64,000 nucleotides of DNA from Microdochium bolleyi. Taxonomy: Eukaryota > Ascomycota > Sordariomycetes > Xylariales > Microdochiaceae. Of this stretch, positions 22,799 through 33,881 are shown in pieces. A model generated the notes under the pieces. The model was not told the origin of the DNA and did not search any database. It saw only the letters and a program-made list of their open reading frames with translations. The DNA lies in NCBI GenBank assembly GCA_001566295.1, contig KQ964248.1, positions 1,178,001-1,242,000 of the forward strand. The letters run 5' to 3'. Each line of letters starts with the position of its first letter. Positions within the stretch are counted from its first letter, which is position 1. Position numbers and translations under genes: made by a program.

Positions 22799-23067
22799 GC
22801 ATCGAAGAGTGAGGAGGTGTGCATTCGATGTTGTAAGCTGTATGTCCTGGCGAAATGAAACAAAAGCTTGGTTCAAGGGGAAATCTGTGTATATCACAAG
22901 TCTGGATCGCTAGATCTACGAATCATCTCGTCCTGATCCGCTCGTCTATCTGCCTGATGACTGCATGTGAGCTACAAAACTGCCACTCCGACAAATGTCG
23001 TCCTCAGGCCGGGTCACAACCAGCTGCAATGTGCCAGGTGCTGCGCCAAACCACAGGCTGCTGCCCA

Positions 23068-25631
23068 TCATAGCTTAGCCTTGGGCTTGAGCAGCTCCTC
23101 CACCTTGGCGAATTGGTAGTAGTACTTGAGCGACTCCGGGTTCGCCACGGTCCCGCTGGGCTTGACCGTCTCGCCGCAGACGATCTTCTTGACGGCGATC
23201 TCGATCTTCTTGCCGTTGATCGTGGTCTGCAAGTGTTACACAAGCAAGAAGACCAGTCAGCTTTGGAACTCTGAAAAGATGGATACGCAAACTTGAAGAG
23301 CAGGTTTGCACATGGTTGTTGAAAACACAACCAGGGGCCCGAGCATCGCGGGGAGAAAAACACCCCAAAAGAACGACCGGGAAGGAAAAAAGAAAAAAAG
23401 AAGAATAGTGGAAAGGGCCAGGGTGAATAACACAGGGAGTATTACTGACCGGTATCTCGGGCGTCTCAAAGATATACCTCGGAACGTGCCTCTTGCTCCG
23501 CTCCTTCGCAATGGCCGCCCTGACCCTGCGCACCAGGTCCTCGCTGAACTTCCTCCCCGGCCGCATCATGAGGAACAGCATGACGCTCTCGTCGCTGTCC
23601 ACCTTGGGCCGCCGCTGGCCGACCACCACGCTGTCCGCAATCTCCTCGGCGAGCTCGCCCTTCTCGAGCACCGAGTAGATCTCGGCGCTGCCGAACCGCA
23701 CGCCACTCGGGTTCAGCACGCCGTCCGCGCGGCCCAGGAACGTGATGCCGCCCGTGTCCCCGTCGACGACGATGTGGTCTCCGTGCGCCCAGACGCCGTT
23801 GCTGTACCGCGCAAAGTACGCGCCGTGGTACTTTGACTGGTCCCGCCGCGCCGGGTCGCGCTCGTTGGGCTGCGCGGCGTCACCCCAGAGGAACACGGGC
23901 ACGTTGGGGAACGAGGCCGTGGCCACGAGCTCGCCTGGCGTCCCGTCGGGCACGGGCTTCCCCGGGCAGCCCGGGTCGGCGAGGGAGTCGAAGACCGCGA
24001 TGGCCACGCCGAGGGACGGGCCCGAGCACCCGCCGACGCGGACGGGGGTCAGGGGGTTGCCGGCGGCGAAGCAGCCGGCCTGTGCCACTGTTTGTGAATA
24101 TTCGGGTTTGTAAAGCGGGACAGGTGTGGAGGTCACTTACGATGTCAGTGCCGCCAGAGATGTTGGACAGGTGCACCCTCGCGGGGAAGCCCTTGTCGTA
24201 GAACCACTCGAACAGCTCATCGCTCAGCACCATGCCGGTGCTCGTGACCAGCCTGAGGCTCGAGCAGTCCGTCAGCTCCCGCGGGGACAGGCCGGCCTTG
24301 GCCAGCTCGCCCATCCAGCGCGGGCTGATTCCCAGCGTGGTGACCTTTTGGTCGCCGATGAGCCGCACGAACGCCTTTGCGTCGGGGATAAAAGGGGACC
24401 CGTCGTACAGCACCACCCGCGCGCCGAGGCACAGCTGCGCGGGGATCTGGAGCAGCATGATCCACCCGACGGTTGTGTACTGTAGGGCGACATCGGAGGA
24501 GGACGAGTCGCCGTGCAGTCGGCCCTCCTTGGTCAGGCTGATGAGCACGCCGCCCACCGAGTGCACGATAGCCTTGGGGATGCCGGTCGTGCCGGAGGAA
24601 TAGCAGATCAGGAACGGGTCGTGGAAGGCGACGCGCTCGATGGGAGGTGGGTTTGGCGAGGCAGAGCTCGAAGAGGACAAGAACTGGGCGAGGGTCTGGG
24701 TGCGAGGGAGTCTGATGATGTCGAGTGGCTGGTTCTCGTAGCGCGGGATAGAGATTAGGCCCTGGAAGTTGGTGCAGGGCTTCATGCCCTCGAGGATCTC
24801 GCCCATCTTGTCGCGCAGATCTAGTGTTTTGCCATTGTAGACTGCGGCGTCGTCCATGAAGATCAGCTACGTGTGGAATTCATCCGAGGTTAGCGTGCTA
24901 CTTTCCTAGACAGTCGTCTTTGGCCACATACCTTCGGGTCGATCTGCACCGTCCGCTGCAGCACTCCCTGAGCACCCATATCGCTGGAGCTACTGCTGAA
25001 GATGGCCCCGACCCAAGTCGTCGCTATCAGAACCAGCTGCGTCTCGATGCTGTTGGAGCCAACGACGACGACCCGGTCCCCCTTGCCGACGCCCGCGGCC
25101 TTCATGGCCGCCGCATACTGCGCCGAGCGAGCCCGCAGCTCGCCCCACGAGACCTCCTTGAGCTCGGTGCACCCCTCACGCACGGCAGTGATGGCGATCT
25201 TGCTGTCCTCTTTGCCCTTGGTGCCGTGGTGGTCCTTGCGGTCCGTGCTGCCGCGCGACCAGAGCACGTTCTCGGCAAAGTTGAGCTGGATGCCCTCGAA
25301 CCAGTGCGGAAGCTCGTTGATGGGCGCGCTTTCATCGACGACGTGCTTGTACGAGCCCGCGTGGATGAGGTTGACAAAGTCGAAGATCTGGGCGTAAAAC
25401 TTGGAGCGGTTGTCGATGGACCACCGGTACAGGTCTTGGAAGGTCTGAGCTTCTGATGTGAGCATGGAGGTCCCCTTGGAGCATAAATCAATGGCAAGCT
25501 GGGAATTGAGAGAGGCCTACCGAAAGATTCAGCCCTTGGTCTTTGTTGACGAGCTGCATGAACTGGTACACCTGTGTCGATTGCGGGTCTGGGTGAGACC
25601 AGAGCTCACGAGGCAGTTGAGGCGAAGTCAT
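23068..25631 (-). CDS. Acetoacetyl-CoA synthetase with AKL C-terminus
   Basis: Acyl-adenylate-forming enzyme that activates acetoacetate to acetoacetyl-CoA at the expense of ATP. Five exons on the complement (25521-25631, 24932-25444, 24141-24866, 23450-24079, 23068-23226), all joined in phase 0, give 712 residues, near the usual 650-700. The N-terminal segment LPRELWSHPDPQSTQVYQF is typical of the family. The AMP-binding P-loop YSSGTTGIPKAIVHSVGG is intact, as are SNISGGTDI, LWGDAA and GRADGVLNPSGVRFGSAEIY. The C-terminal lysine region reads TINGKKIEIAVKKIVCG. The last residues are KPKAKL; AKL fits the peroxisomal PTS1 consensus, although this enzyme is usually considered cytosolic. The acceptor of exon 2 was chosen from two candidates by the family's TFQDLYRWS sequence. 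Confidence 0.93.
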
Positions 25632-26477
25632 GTTGGCGGGGCTGTCTCAGTCGGTCGTCTAAGGGTGTATTCCTCGACCTCTAGCTGCTGTCATAGGAAA
25701 TCTATATATGAAGGAGAAGAGAAGTGTCCGAGCCCCGATGCAATGTTCGGGACTACAGGATGTGAGCTGAGTGACTGAGGCCGACAAAGGAGCCGGCTTC
25801 CCCGCATTAGCCGGGCCGGGGTGCTGCGATTCGCTGGTGCGGCAACGGCCGGGTTGTGGGGGTCTGCTCCGCTGCGTGCGGAGAAGAACAAGACCTCAAG
25901 TCCAACCTGCGGAGCTCCGGCGACGCGCTGGATGGGATAACCTACGTCAAGTCGAGGTATACAGCCTCAGATGGTCGGCCGGGGTGTGAGGAGCTCCAGA
26001 GCATCCTGGAATCTTGAATTCTAGGCAACGTCAGGTTGACTTCCAGGACACCCCGGACGGAGACTATTCATCAAGTGGAGGAGCACGCTAACGGACGCAA
26101 GTTTGGGGCTAAGAAAGAGTCGGTGAATTTGGCTACCTCGTCATACCTCGGCATGGCTTGGTCTGCGTTGTTCCGACACCCGCAAAGTCCAAGTGTGCTG
26201 CTTCATCTCCTTGCCCTCCCGAGCTGCTCCCCCGACCCATGATGCACACCCTGGCGCAGTCAGCACCTTGTTATTGGGTGTCTGTGATTGTGCACATGCT
26301 AAGCCTTGATACTGTATGAGTTCATGCCGAGTGGAACAGTTCCGGACTTTTGCCTGCCATCACCAGGCCACGTTCGGCGAACGACGACTTATAAGAGTGG
26401 CATCGTACAATACTCTGCGGCATATACTGTGCGGACCTTACTAGCTAAACAATGTTCCTGCATCCCGGCGGTTCGGC
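25632..26477. other. Intergenic region, no gene seen
   Basis: Nearly 850 bp between two minus-strand genes, holding the acetoacetyl-CoA synthetase promoter and the 3' end of the SDR gene. No RNA gene, repeat or convincing coding frame was found. Confidence 0.55.
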
Positions 26478-27530
26478 TCAAATGTTGGCACTGATTCCTG
26501 GCTCGATCTTCTCTAACATCTCCATGAGCTCCTTGTAGACCTGCTTTTGCGTCTTGACACCAAGTTCGTCGCGCGTGCGCGCGCTGGTCTCGGCCGGCTT
26601 ACACTCTGAAATGTAGGCGCCATGCGTGTTGGGCAGAAGAGCCGCGTGCACAAAGTTTCGGGCACCCTGTTCGCAGGTCCGGCTGAACAATAGCATGATG
26701 CCGTTTAGGATCCAGGTCATGAAGGCAGGCAGTTCGTGGAATAGGTCGGACGAGCACAGCCCGGGGTGTGCCGTGTTGACTATGACGCTGGACTTGCCAC
26801 TTCTGTCCATCGCCTGCGCGAGCTCGTTGACGAAGAAGATCTCGAAGAGCTTGCTGATGCTGTAGCGCTCGTGGAACATCTTGTCTGTGCGACAGGCCTC
26901 GAAAAAGTTGTCGTGCTGGCGCATGATGGGCCATGTGACGAAGCGATGAGCGTCGGACGAGACGATGACGAGGTGGGGCTCGACGTTGTACTTGGTCGAG
27001 GTGCGGCGCAGGACGGGGAGCAGCTTGAGGGCCATGAGGGCCGTGGAAATGACGTTGACGGTGATCTGGCTCTCGTAGCCTTCTGCGTAGAGCGGCTTGT
27101 ACGGGGCGATGCCGGAGTTCTCGACGACGATGTCAAGGCGGTCCAGGTCTGCGGCACGGGCGCAGAAGTCCTTGACACTGTCGAATGAGGTGAGGTCGAT
27201 GCTCCAAATGTCGAGGACTCCGGGCCTGCCGGTGGTGGACTCGATGTCGGCCTTGGCCGCCTCTGCCTTTTCGAGGTTGCGGCATCCCATGATGACACGG
27301 GCGGCATTGAGACGGACAAAGTGGCGGGCGGTCTCGAGGCCGAGGCCGCCATTGGCGCCCGTGACAATGACGGTCTTGCCGGAGCAGTCCGTGGTGGGCG
27401 TGGGCAGCGACGAGAACTGCAGCACCACGGTGCGAGCAATGGATCTGTTCGGATGCGTGGTTAGCGGGCAGACTCGTGCGGAGGTCCACGAGAGCTGGGA
27501 TCTGGGCAGGTCTCACACAGGGATGTCCAT
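26478..27530 (-). CDS. Short-chain dehydrogenase/reductase, retinol-dehydrogenase-like
   Basis: Classical SDR of the type often annotated as retinol dehydrogenase/WW-domain oxidoreductase-like in fungi; the substrate is unknown. Two exons (complement 27517-27530 and 26478-27444) give 326 residues. The first exon has only 14 coding bases (MDIPV). It is supported by a gtgag donor, a cag acceptor and a perfect phase join, whereas the long open frame itself lacks an ATG at its head. The cofactor motif TGANGGLG sits near residue 25 and suggests NADP(H) or NAD(H) binding. The catalytic residues are S in VIVSSDA and the Y-x3-K motif in RYSISK. The usual NNAG is NSG here. A hydrophobic patch near residues 235-250 (FMTWILNGIMLLFS) may contact a membrane or lipid substrate. 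It diverges from the DUF2264 gene. Confidence 0.9.
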
Positions 27531-28217
27531 GGTTCAGCTGGCGATGGCGACGTGCACGTCAAAGGCGAAGTTGCATAAAGTACGCGATCGTACGCTTGAG
27601 ATACCCGCCTGGGAAGGAGCAACCATCATGTCGGGGCAGGGCGTGCTCGCCGATGGTGGTCGGGGACCCGCCAGGGGTCCCGTGTTGAAGAGCCCAGCGC
27701 TATGCCAAGAGTGGGAGCTGGGTGACGCACGCGACAAACGCGCGGCAGATCTTGAGCAGCTCGACGCCGGACGTCGCCAGCGTCATCGAGGCCGTGGTGG
27801 GTCTGCCGGACTCGCAGTGATTCTGAGGGACATGATGCCCGTATGGAGTTGAGGACGAGACCAGCACGAGCAATCCGTGGATGCCAAGCCGCGCCGGGCA
27901 TCAGGCCTGCGCCTGCCCGGCCTCGCAGCGCAACGGCGGGGTCCCAGGCCGGGCTCGCTGGCCACTGTGCCGACCTGCGGGGCCACGACACCTGCCGAGT
28001 TTCCCCACGAACCACCAGGCGGCTAAAGTCGCCATTGCCCGCTCCCCCACTCTCACTAACACGGCTGCCAGCGGCCCAGGTGTTGCTATATCACTCGAGA
28101 TGTCTATGCCGCGAGGATGGCGTCAGTCGCCAGACTCCATGCTCGAGACATCTCGCCAAGCACATCCGGCTCCCCCGTAGTCAGCCATCCTGACCAACTC
28201 CCGCGCACAGTACCCCA
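27531..28217. promoter_or_regulatory. Divergent promoter between SDR and DUF2264 genes
   Basis: About 690 bp separate the two start codons, so the pair may share regulation. The stretch is GC-rich and contains only shadow-like frames. No motif could be assigned confidently. Confidence 0.5.
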
Positions 28218-30793
28218 ATGGCTTCCTCCGCAGGCGTCCGCCTAGGCTACGACCCGGGCGAGCATCCCTTCTGCAAGGTCAAGCTCGCAGACCGGGCCTC
28301 CGTCCAGCAGCTTGCCAGGACTCTTCTCGACCCTCTCGAGCCCTTTTTCTCGCCCAAGAAGGCAACAGTCAGATGTCCCGGTGCCACTGGCGTTCGCTTC
28401 GACCAGACAGCATCCGAGATTGAAGGCTTTGCTCGCCCGCTGTGGGCCTTGACTTTTCTTCTCGCCGGCGGCGGTGATTACGAGAAAGCCGAGCTATGGA
28501 CTCAGGTAAGCTTCGTCACATGTCGATACCTGCCAGGATTCCTTGCGTTCGGGGCCCTGACGTCAGACAACTCTTCTCCATCGTATAGGGTCTCAAGGAG
28601 GGCATGAACCCGAGCTCAGACGAGTTCTGGGGCCAGGTCAGGGACAATGACCAGAGAATGGTCGAGATGTGCCCCCTGGGTACAGCCTTTGCCTTGGTCC
28701 CGTCGTTCTGGCAATCCATGACCGACGAGCAGAAAGCCAACGTCGAGACGTGGCTGGCCGGAAGTGTCAACGAGAAGCGGTATAGTGGCCTAGCCCAGCC
28801 CGGCACAGACTGTTCTCTCTAAAGACGTGTGAGCACTCAGCTAACAAGCCATACCGATCTAGCATGCCTAATACCAACTGGCTATGGTTCCGCGTCTTTG
28901 CGAATCTCGGTCTCAAGAAGAACGGCGGAAAGTACTCTAAGGAGCGCTTGGAGAGCGACATCAAACATCTCGAGACTTTCTACCGTGCCAGTGGCTGGTC
29001 TAACGATGGCCCTGAGGGCATCCACCGTAAGTCAATAAACATCGCCGTCTACATGAGAAGTGTTGTGCAGACTAAATGACTCGCAATCTAGAGATGGACT
29101 ACTACTCGCACAGCTTCGCCATCCAGTTCTTGCAGCTGCTGTACGCCAAGATGAATGGAGACGATGACCCGGAACGGGCGGCAGAGTTCAAGCAGCGGGC
29201 GAAAGACATCGCCCTGGATCTCGTGCACTACTACGACGATGAAGGTGAGTAGACATTCTGCGGCATGACTTCTGTTTCCTGTCTGCAGCAAGAACTAACA
29301 TGGTTCGTAACAGGTCGTTCCATCCCTTTCGGCCGGAGCGTCATCTACCGCTTTGCCATGGTGTCTTTCTGGGGTGCCCTAGCTTTCGCGGACGTCGAGC
29401 TCCCAGAGCCTCTCACATGGGGCATGGTCAAGGGCATCGTTCTTCGGCACCTACGCTGGTGGCAGACTCAACCAAACATTTGGACTGCAGCCGGCACGCT
29501 ATCTATTGGGTTCTCGTATCCCAATATGTATGTAAGTACAACCTCGAGAAGGTCCTCTTTCAACTTGGCCTTGTCAACTAACGGCATACGTAGATGGCTG
29601 AGAACTACAATAGCCCAGGCAGCCCTGTAAGAACATGATATAACCCCTACCAAAGTCTGGTGTCTATCGATGGGGACTAACGTAATATGCAGTACTGGGC
29701 CTCTCTTGCATTTGTCTGCCTTGCGGTGCCCGAGGATCATCCTTTCTGGACATCCGAGGAGCAGCTGCCCACCGGGTTGATTCCGAAGATCAAGGGAATG
29801 AAACACCCTGGCCACATCACAAGGTCAGTCATACTACTCACATGCCCTCGGTACAAGACTTAGTGGCCATCAATTGTGTATACTCATATGCATCTTCTCA
29901 TTAGTTACCTCGGCGGCCACTGCATGCTTCTGAACTCTGGTCAAGCCTGCGGATATCCCATGAAGTCTACGCATGCCAAATACGGCGGGTTCGCCTATAG
30001 CAGTGCCTTTGGATACTCTGTGCCGTCAAGCTGCTTTACGCTCGAGCAGTACTCACTTGCCTCACAACTCGGTTTTTCCGATGACAACGGAGAGTACTGG
30101 AAGACACGCCGGCTATGTGAGTACGCCGGTCTAGAGACCCGCGGCGGAAGTACCGACCAAGAGGCGACCCCCGTGCTGGTCTCTGTGTGGACGCCGTATC
30201 CTGACGTCAAGGTCAAGACGATCCTTGTGCCGTCCAACGAGGAAACGCCAAACTGGCACCTCCGCGTCCACAAGATCGAGGCCGGTCGCGAGGTCATGAC
30301 GGCAGACGGCAGCTTCGCGATTGCCAATGAGCGAGGCACCATCACCGATGCCGGGTCGGAAAAGGGCCGGAATCTAGACACGTACGATGCAGCTCTGTGC
30401 GAGGGCACCTTCCCCAAGCTCATCGGTAACTACGACCTCAGGGTGCCAGAGGGCTGGGCGGCGGGCGAGAAGGGTGCTTATGCCGTGAGCAAAGGCGCTG
30501 TGGGCATCCGCGCGCTCGAGGGCGACCTCCTCTTTGCTGCCGGTGGGAAGGGAGATGCTACGGAGCGGTCGGCCAACATTGTCAACGCAGACCCCAACAC
30601 GAACCTGTTGGAGTCCCGCACGGTTATCCCAACGCTTCAGCACACGATCCCCGCTGGAAGTGTGGTCTGCTACATCTCGGCCGTGTACGCCAAGCCGTCC
30701 GGTGCCGGTGTGGCACCGAGTACGTTCCTAGATGGCTGGGACAAGCCGCCGAGCGTGCCGGAGTGGCTTCTTGAAGAGCTCAGGTCGTCGTAG
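28218..30793 (+). CDS. DUF2264 family protein, likely glycoside-active enzyme
   Basis: Eight exons (28218-28505, 28589-28779, 28863-29026, 29092-29244, 29314-29531, 29594-29626, 29693-29823, 29905-30793) give 688 residues with every phase consistent. The sequence matches the DUF2264 family (PF10022), which has an alpha/alpha barrel-like fold and occurs in bacterial polysaccharide-use loci and many fungi. Landmark stretches are FARPLWALTFLLAGGG, NNWLWFRV-like NTNWLWFRVFANLGL, MDYYSHSFAIQF, GRSIPFGRSVIYRFAMVSFWGALAF and SPYWASLAFVCLAVPEDHPFW. The C-terminal half is a beta-rich region (KVKTILVP, WHLRVHKIEAGREV). There is no signal peptide, so it should act on an intracellular carbohydrate or glycoside. 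A beta-glucuronidase-type activity is possible by analogy with related bacterial enzymes, but that is my inference. The 33-nt sixth exon is the smallest. Confidence 0.88.
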
Positions 30794-31091
30794 ATGGCGT
30801 AGACGTGGCGTAGCGCAAGGATGCTAATTTATGGTACAGATCTGTACGGTAGGGCGAATCTACCATGGATGTATAGAAGTGCAATCGTTACCACATTGAC
30901 ATCCATGAGCACTTGGGTTCGGCTATTCGTGATAGAGGCCTCTCGAGCACGTGACGTATGTTGGGCGATCAGTCATCTGGGCAGCTGATATAGCTTTGGA
31001 AAACAGACATATACCTCATCACTTCCAGATCACCAAGAACAACTGACCGTGGCCGCATTGGCTGTACATGAAGAGTCCATTTGGTATATTT
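30794..31091. other. Convergent 3' spacer
   Basis: Just under 300 bp between two convergent stop codons. Nothing besides likely polyadenylation regions is expected or seen. Confidence 0.5.
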
Positions 31092-32717
31092 CTACCACAA
31101 CGAGCCACCGTCCCAGTCCATCTGCCCACTGCCACCTTCGACATACGAAGCAGAACCGATCATGCCCTCTCCTGGTGGTCCCCTCCCTCCTCTTCCTCCT
31201 CCACCCGCTCCCTCGAGACCAACATTGCCGCAGCTGCCACTTTGGCCAGCACCGCCGCCGCCATCCTCCTCGAAGATGTCCACCGAGACAGTGGCCTCGA
31301 TGAAATCCTCGAGCTCCTCGGTCACATTGCGCAGCTTCTCCTTGACCGCCTCGGCGCCCTCGAATCCGACGATGTGCCGCGCGGGCGGGTTCTCGTGGCC
31401 GCCGATCGCGACGAGCGCGGTGACCGTCTCGTTGACGAGGGCGTCGAGCGAGGACTCTGGGAGCTGCGGGTAGCGGTATATTATCCTGCTGTTGCCCTTG
31501 CTATTGTTGTTGTTGTTGTTGCTATTGCTGTTGTTGTAGGTTTCGCTGGGGACTGCCGCTGATGAGGTGGATTGTGTTCGTGCTGCTAATGTTGGCGGTG
31601 AGAGTGCTGGTGGCGGTGATGTTGAAGACGAGGGTGTGTCCGGGAGTGAGGGAGAGTCGGCAGAGCCGCTCCCATCTTGGGCACCGGCAGCTGCAGAAGT
31701 GCCGGGCAGTGCCGTGTCCGGGTCCAGATTGAGCACCCTCGCGAGCATGCTCCTCACGCTGGGCACCGACAAGTGCGAGTCCCCATTCCCACCACCACCA
31801 CCACCACTACCACCACCACCGGCTTCCGTCCTGTCCTGCTGCTGCGGCTGCAGTGCCGGTGCAAACACGATGCGGTTCGTGAGCATAGAGATCTCCTTGT
31901 GCGGCTGCACGATGGTGACGCGCACGTTGAACGGCGCGACCTCGTACGCCATGCTGTCGCAGAACCCTTCGATCGCCCACGTGGCGGCCGTGTGGATCGA
32001 CATCTCGGGCGTGCCGATGTGCCCGCCGATGCTGGTCAGCAGGACGATGTGGCCGTTGTGCTGGCCGCGCAGCGTGGGGAGCACGGCCTTGATGAGGTTG
32101 ACCTGCGAGAAGAAGATGGTCTCAAACTGGTCCTGCACGAGGCCCCGCGCGGCCTCGGACGCCGCGAGCTCCTCGACGGTGCCGATGATGGCCTCGGAGC
32201 TGCAGCACAGCACAATGTCGACGCGGCCGAACGCGGCGAGGGCCTCGGCGACGGCGGCGCCGCACTGCGACATGGAGCGCGCGTCCGAGGGGATGCTGCG
32301 GAGGCGGGCGGCCCAGCCGGTGCGGTCCTCCTCCCCGTCCCCCCGATGGTCGTCGGGGGTGCCGCTCCCACCACCATCGCCGCCACCACCGGTGCTGGTG
32401 CCAGTGCTGGCGCTGGCGCTGGCGCTGCCCTTGCAGTCGGCGACGAGGTCGCGGAAGTCGCGGCTGCGCTGGGGGTCGTCGAGCTCGTGCGGGGGCAGGC
32501 AGGCGGCGACGTAGTCGCCGTGGGCGAGCAGGCGGCGGATGAGGCGGACGACGAGCGGGGAGCAGGCCGAGGAGATGAGCCAGACGCGAGGGCTGTTGTT
32601 CGTGGCTGCGGAGGAGTCACCAGGAGGTGGTGGTTGGCTTTCAGTCTGGAGATCAGGCTGTGTGGGTGCTGTCTGGAGCGGCGGCGGCGGCGCGGCGGGG
32701 CCGGCCGGCGAAGACAT
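31092..32717 (-). CDS. SDR-fold protein lacking catalytic residues, with long disordered inserts
   Basis: A single-exon 541-residue protein with an SDR core split by low-complexity inserts. The Rossmann start VWLISSACSPLVVRLIRRLLAHGDYVAACL (from about residue 45) lacks the TGxxxGxG glycines. The usual NNAG strand is LCCSSEA. The Ser of LLTSIGG (S229) is kept, but 13 residues later the expected Y-x3-K reads H242-T-A-A-T246 in IHTAATWAIEGF, so both Tyr and Lys are gone. The following AYEVAPFNVRVTIVQPH is well preserved, showing real descent from classical SDRs. Inserts are Ser/Ala/Gly-rich near 95-125, Gly-rich near 290-305, and Ser/Asn-rich near 350-405 with an Asn run encoded by TTG repeats. 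The Gly-rich C-terminus ends GGSLW. It is probably a pseudoenzyme or scaffold; the partner is unknown. Confidence 0.8.
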   Translation of the reverse strand: MSSPAGPAAPPPPLQTAPTQPDLQTESQPPPPGDSSAATNNSPRVWLISSACSPLVVRLIRRLLAHGDYVAACLPPHELDDPQRSRDFRDLVADCKGSASASASTGTSTGGGGDGGGSGTPDDHRGDGEEDRTGWAARLRSIPSDARSMSQCGAAVAEALAAFGRVDIVLCCSSEAIIGTVEELAASEAARGLVQDQFETIFFSQVNLIKAVLPTLRGQHNGHIVLLTSIGGHIGTPEMSIHTAATWAIEGFCDSMAYEVAPFNVRVTIVQPHKEISMLTNRIVFAPALQPQQQDRTEAGGGGSGGGGGGNGDSHLSVPSVRSMLARVLNLDPDTALPGTSAAAGAQDGSGSADSPSLPDTPSSSTSPPPALSPPTLAARTQSTSSAAVPSETYNNSNSNNNNNNSKGNSRIIYRYPQLPESSLDALVNETVTALVAIGGHENPPARHIVGFEGAEAVKEKLRNVTEELEDFIEATVSVDIFEEDGGGGAGQSGSCGNVGLEGAGGGGRGGRGPPGEGMIGSASYVEGGSGQMDWDGGSLW

Positions 32718-33881
32718 CTGGGATGGGGAGGACGGGATGCGCAGAGGCGGGGTGCTTACGGAAAAGGCGGGAGGTCGCAGTGTTGAGGCGGCGGGCGCCG
32801 GCAGAGGTCGAGGACCGACCGGCGCCGGATCGGGGCGGCATCGTGCCGATGTGGGGGCGCGTGCGGGGCGGGAGCACGGTGGGAGCGAGATGCTGATTGG
32901 CTGTGCAGGGTGGTGTTTCCAGGGACTCGGCCCTGGCGAGAGAGGTCAGAGCACAAAGGTACAGGCTCTCTTGGTCGTCCGTCCACGCTGAGCACAGCTC
33001 GTTCTCTCCGAGTCCACCGTGATATGATGGTCGAAAGCCAGGAAGCTCTTTCAAGGACCTGGCAGATCCTCCCCGGGCCATCAGGCATTCTTAACGAGGA
33101 CATAGTCATCACATCAATGTGCCCGCATTGACAGAACGAGACGGGGGGCTCCGGCGGACCCATGGCGACCCCGTAGGACGACGCATGATCTTGAGTGTGG
33201 TGGACGGGAGCACAGGATGGCACGGTCCAGTATCTGCCCCAGAGCCTCCGAACCTTAGGGCCCTTGAAACACGAGCAGCGCCCTTTCGAGAAGGCCCGGA
33301 GAAGCCCTTGCGGGACAGCGATCGTGAGTGCTGCCGCGCCTTGCCCGTTCAGGGTCGATGGCCGCACCTGGCCTTTTGTAAGCTGTTTCGCAGATGTATG
33401 TGTGTCTTTGGTCAGCAGACTGGTCTTGTACGTCAGCACGGCAGTTGGATGCCCTCCGCGCAAGCATCGGGTGGTTGGCACTGACAGCACAAAACGACAA
33501 GCCGTTGCAGCGGGTTGCATCTACGACGACGAGGGATGCATGCGCGATGCAGGCCGGCAACGTCAAAATGTGGGGGTGCCCTCGGCGTGGGTGGCCTGCA
33601 AACCTGCGCGCCAGAAAGACGGCGTGCGACATCGGCTGGCGGGGCAATTGCAGGCGCGACTCACCAGCTCCTGCCTGCCTCAAAGCTCCGTGACGCATTC
33701 GGGCCCTTTCCTGCACCACCCGACTTCTCAGCTGCTTGCTGGCTGCATTCCTCCCTCTTCTTCTCATCTCCAAGGAGTCGTTGACTTATGACAACCACTT
33801 TGCTTGCTCCATTGCTCCATTGCACTCGTCCATTAGATTACCCACGCACATTTCGATAGTCGACCGGCCATCCCCGAAAAC
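32718..33881. promoter_or_regulatory. Divergent intergenic region upstream of SER1 homologue
   Basis: About 1.16 kb between divergent genes, carrying both promoters and leaders. Overlapping frames of 100-250 codons exist on both strands but none has recognisable protein features. A pyrimidine-rich stretch before 33881 fits a fungal 5' leader. Confidence 0.5.

Noticed and set aside
31677..32786. Plus-strand open frame of 369 codons antisense to the SDR-like gene
   Set aside because: It mirrors GC-rich coding DNA in another frame, has no recognisable domain and is Arg/Gly/Ala-biased; the minus-strand frame carries the SDR sequence.
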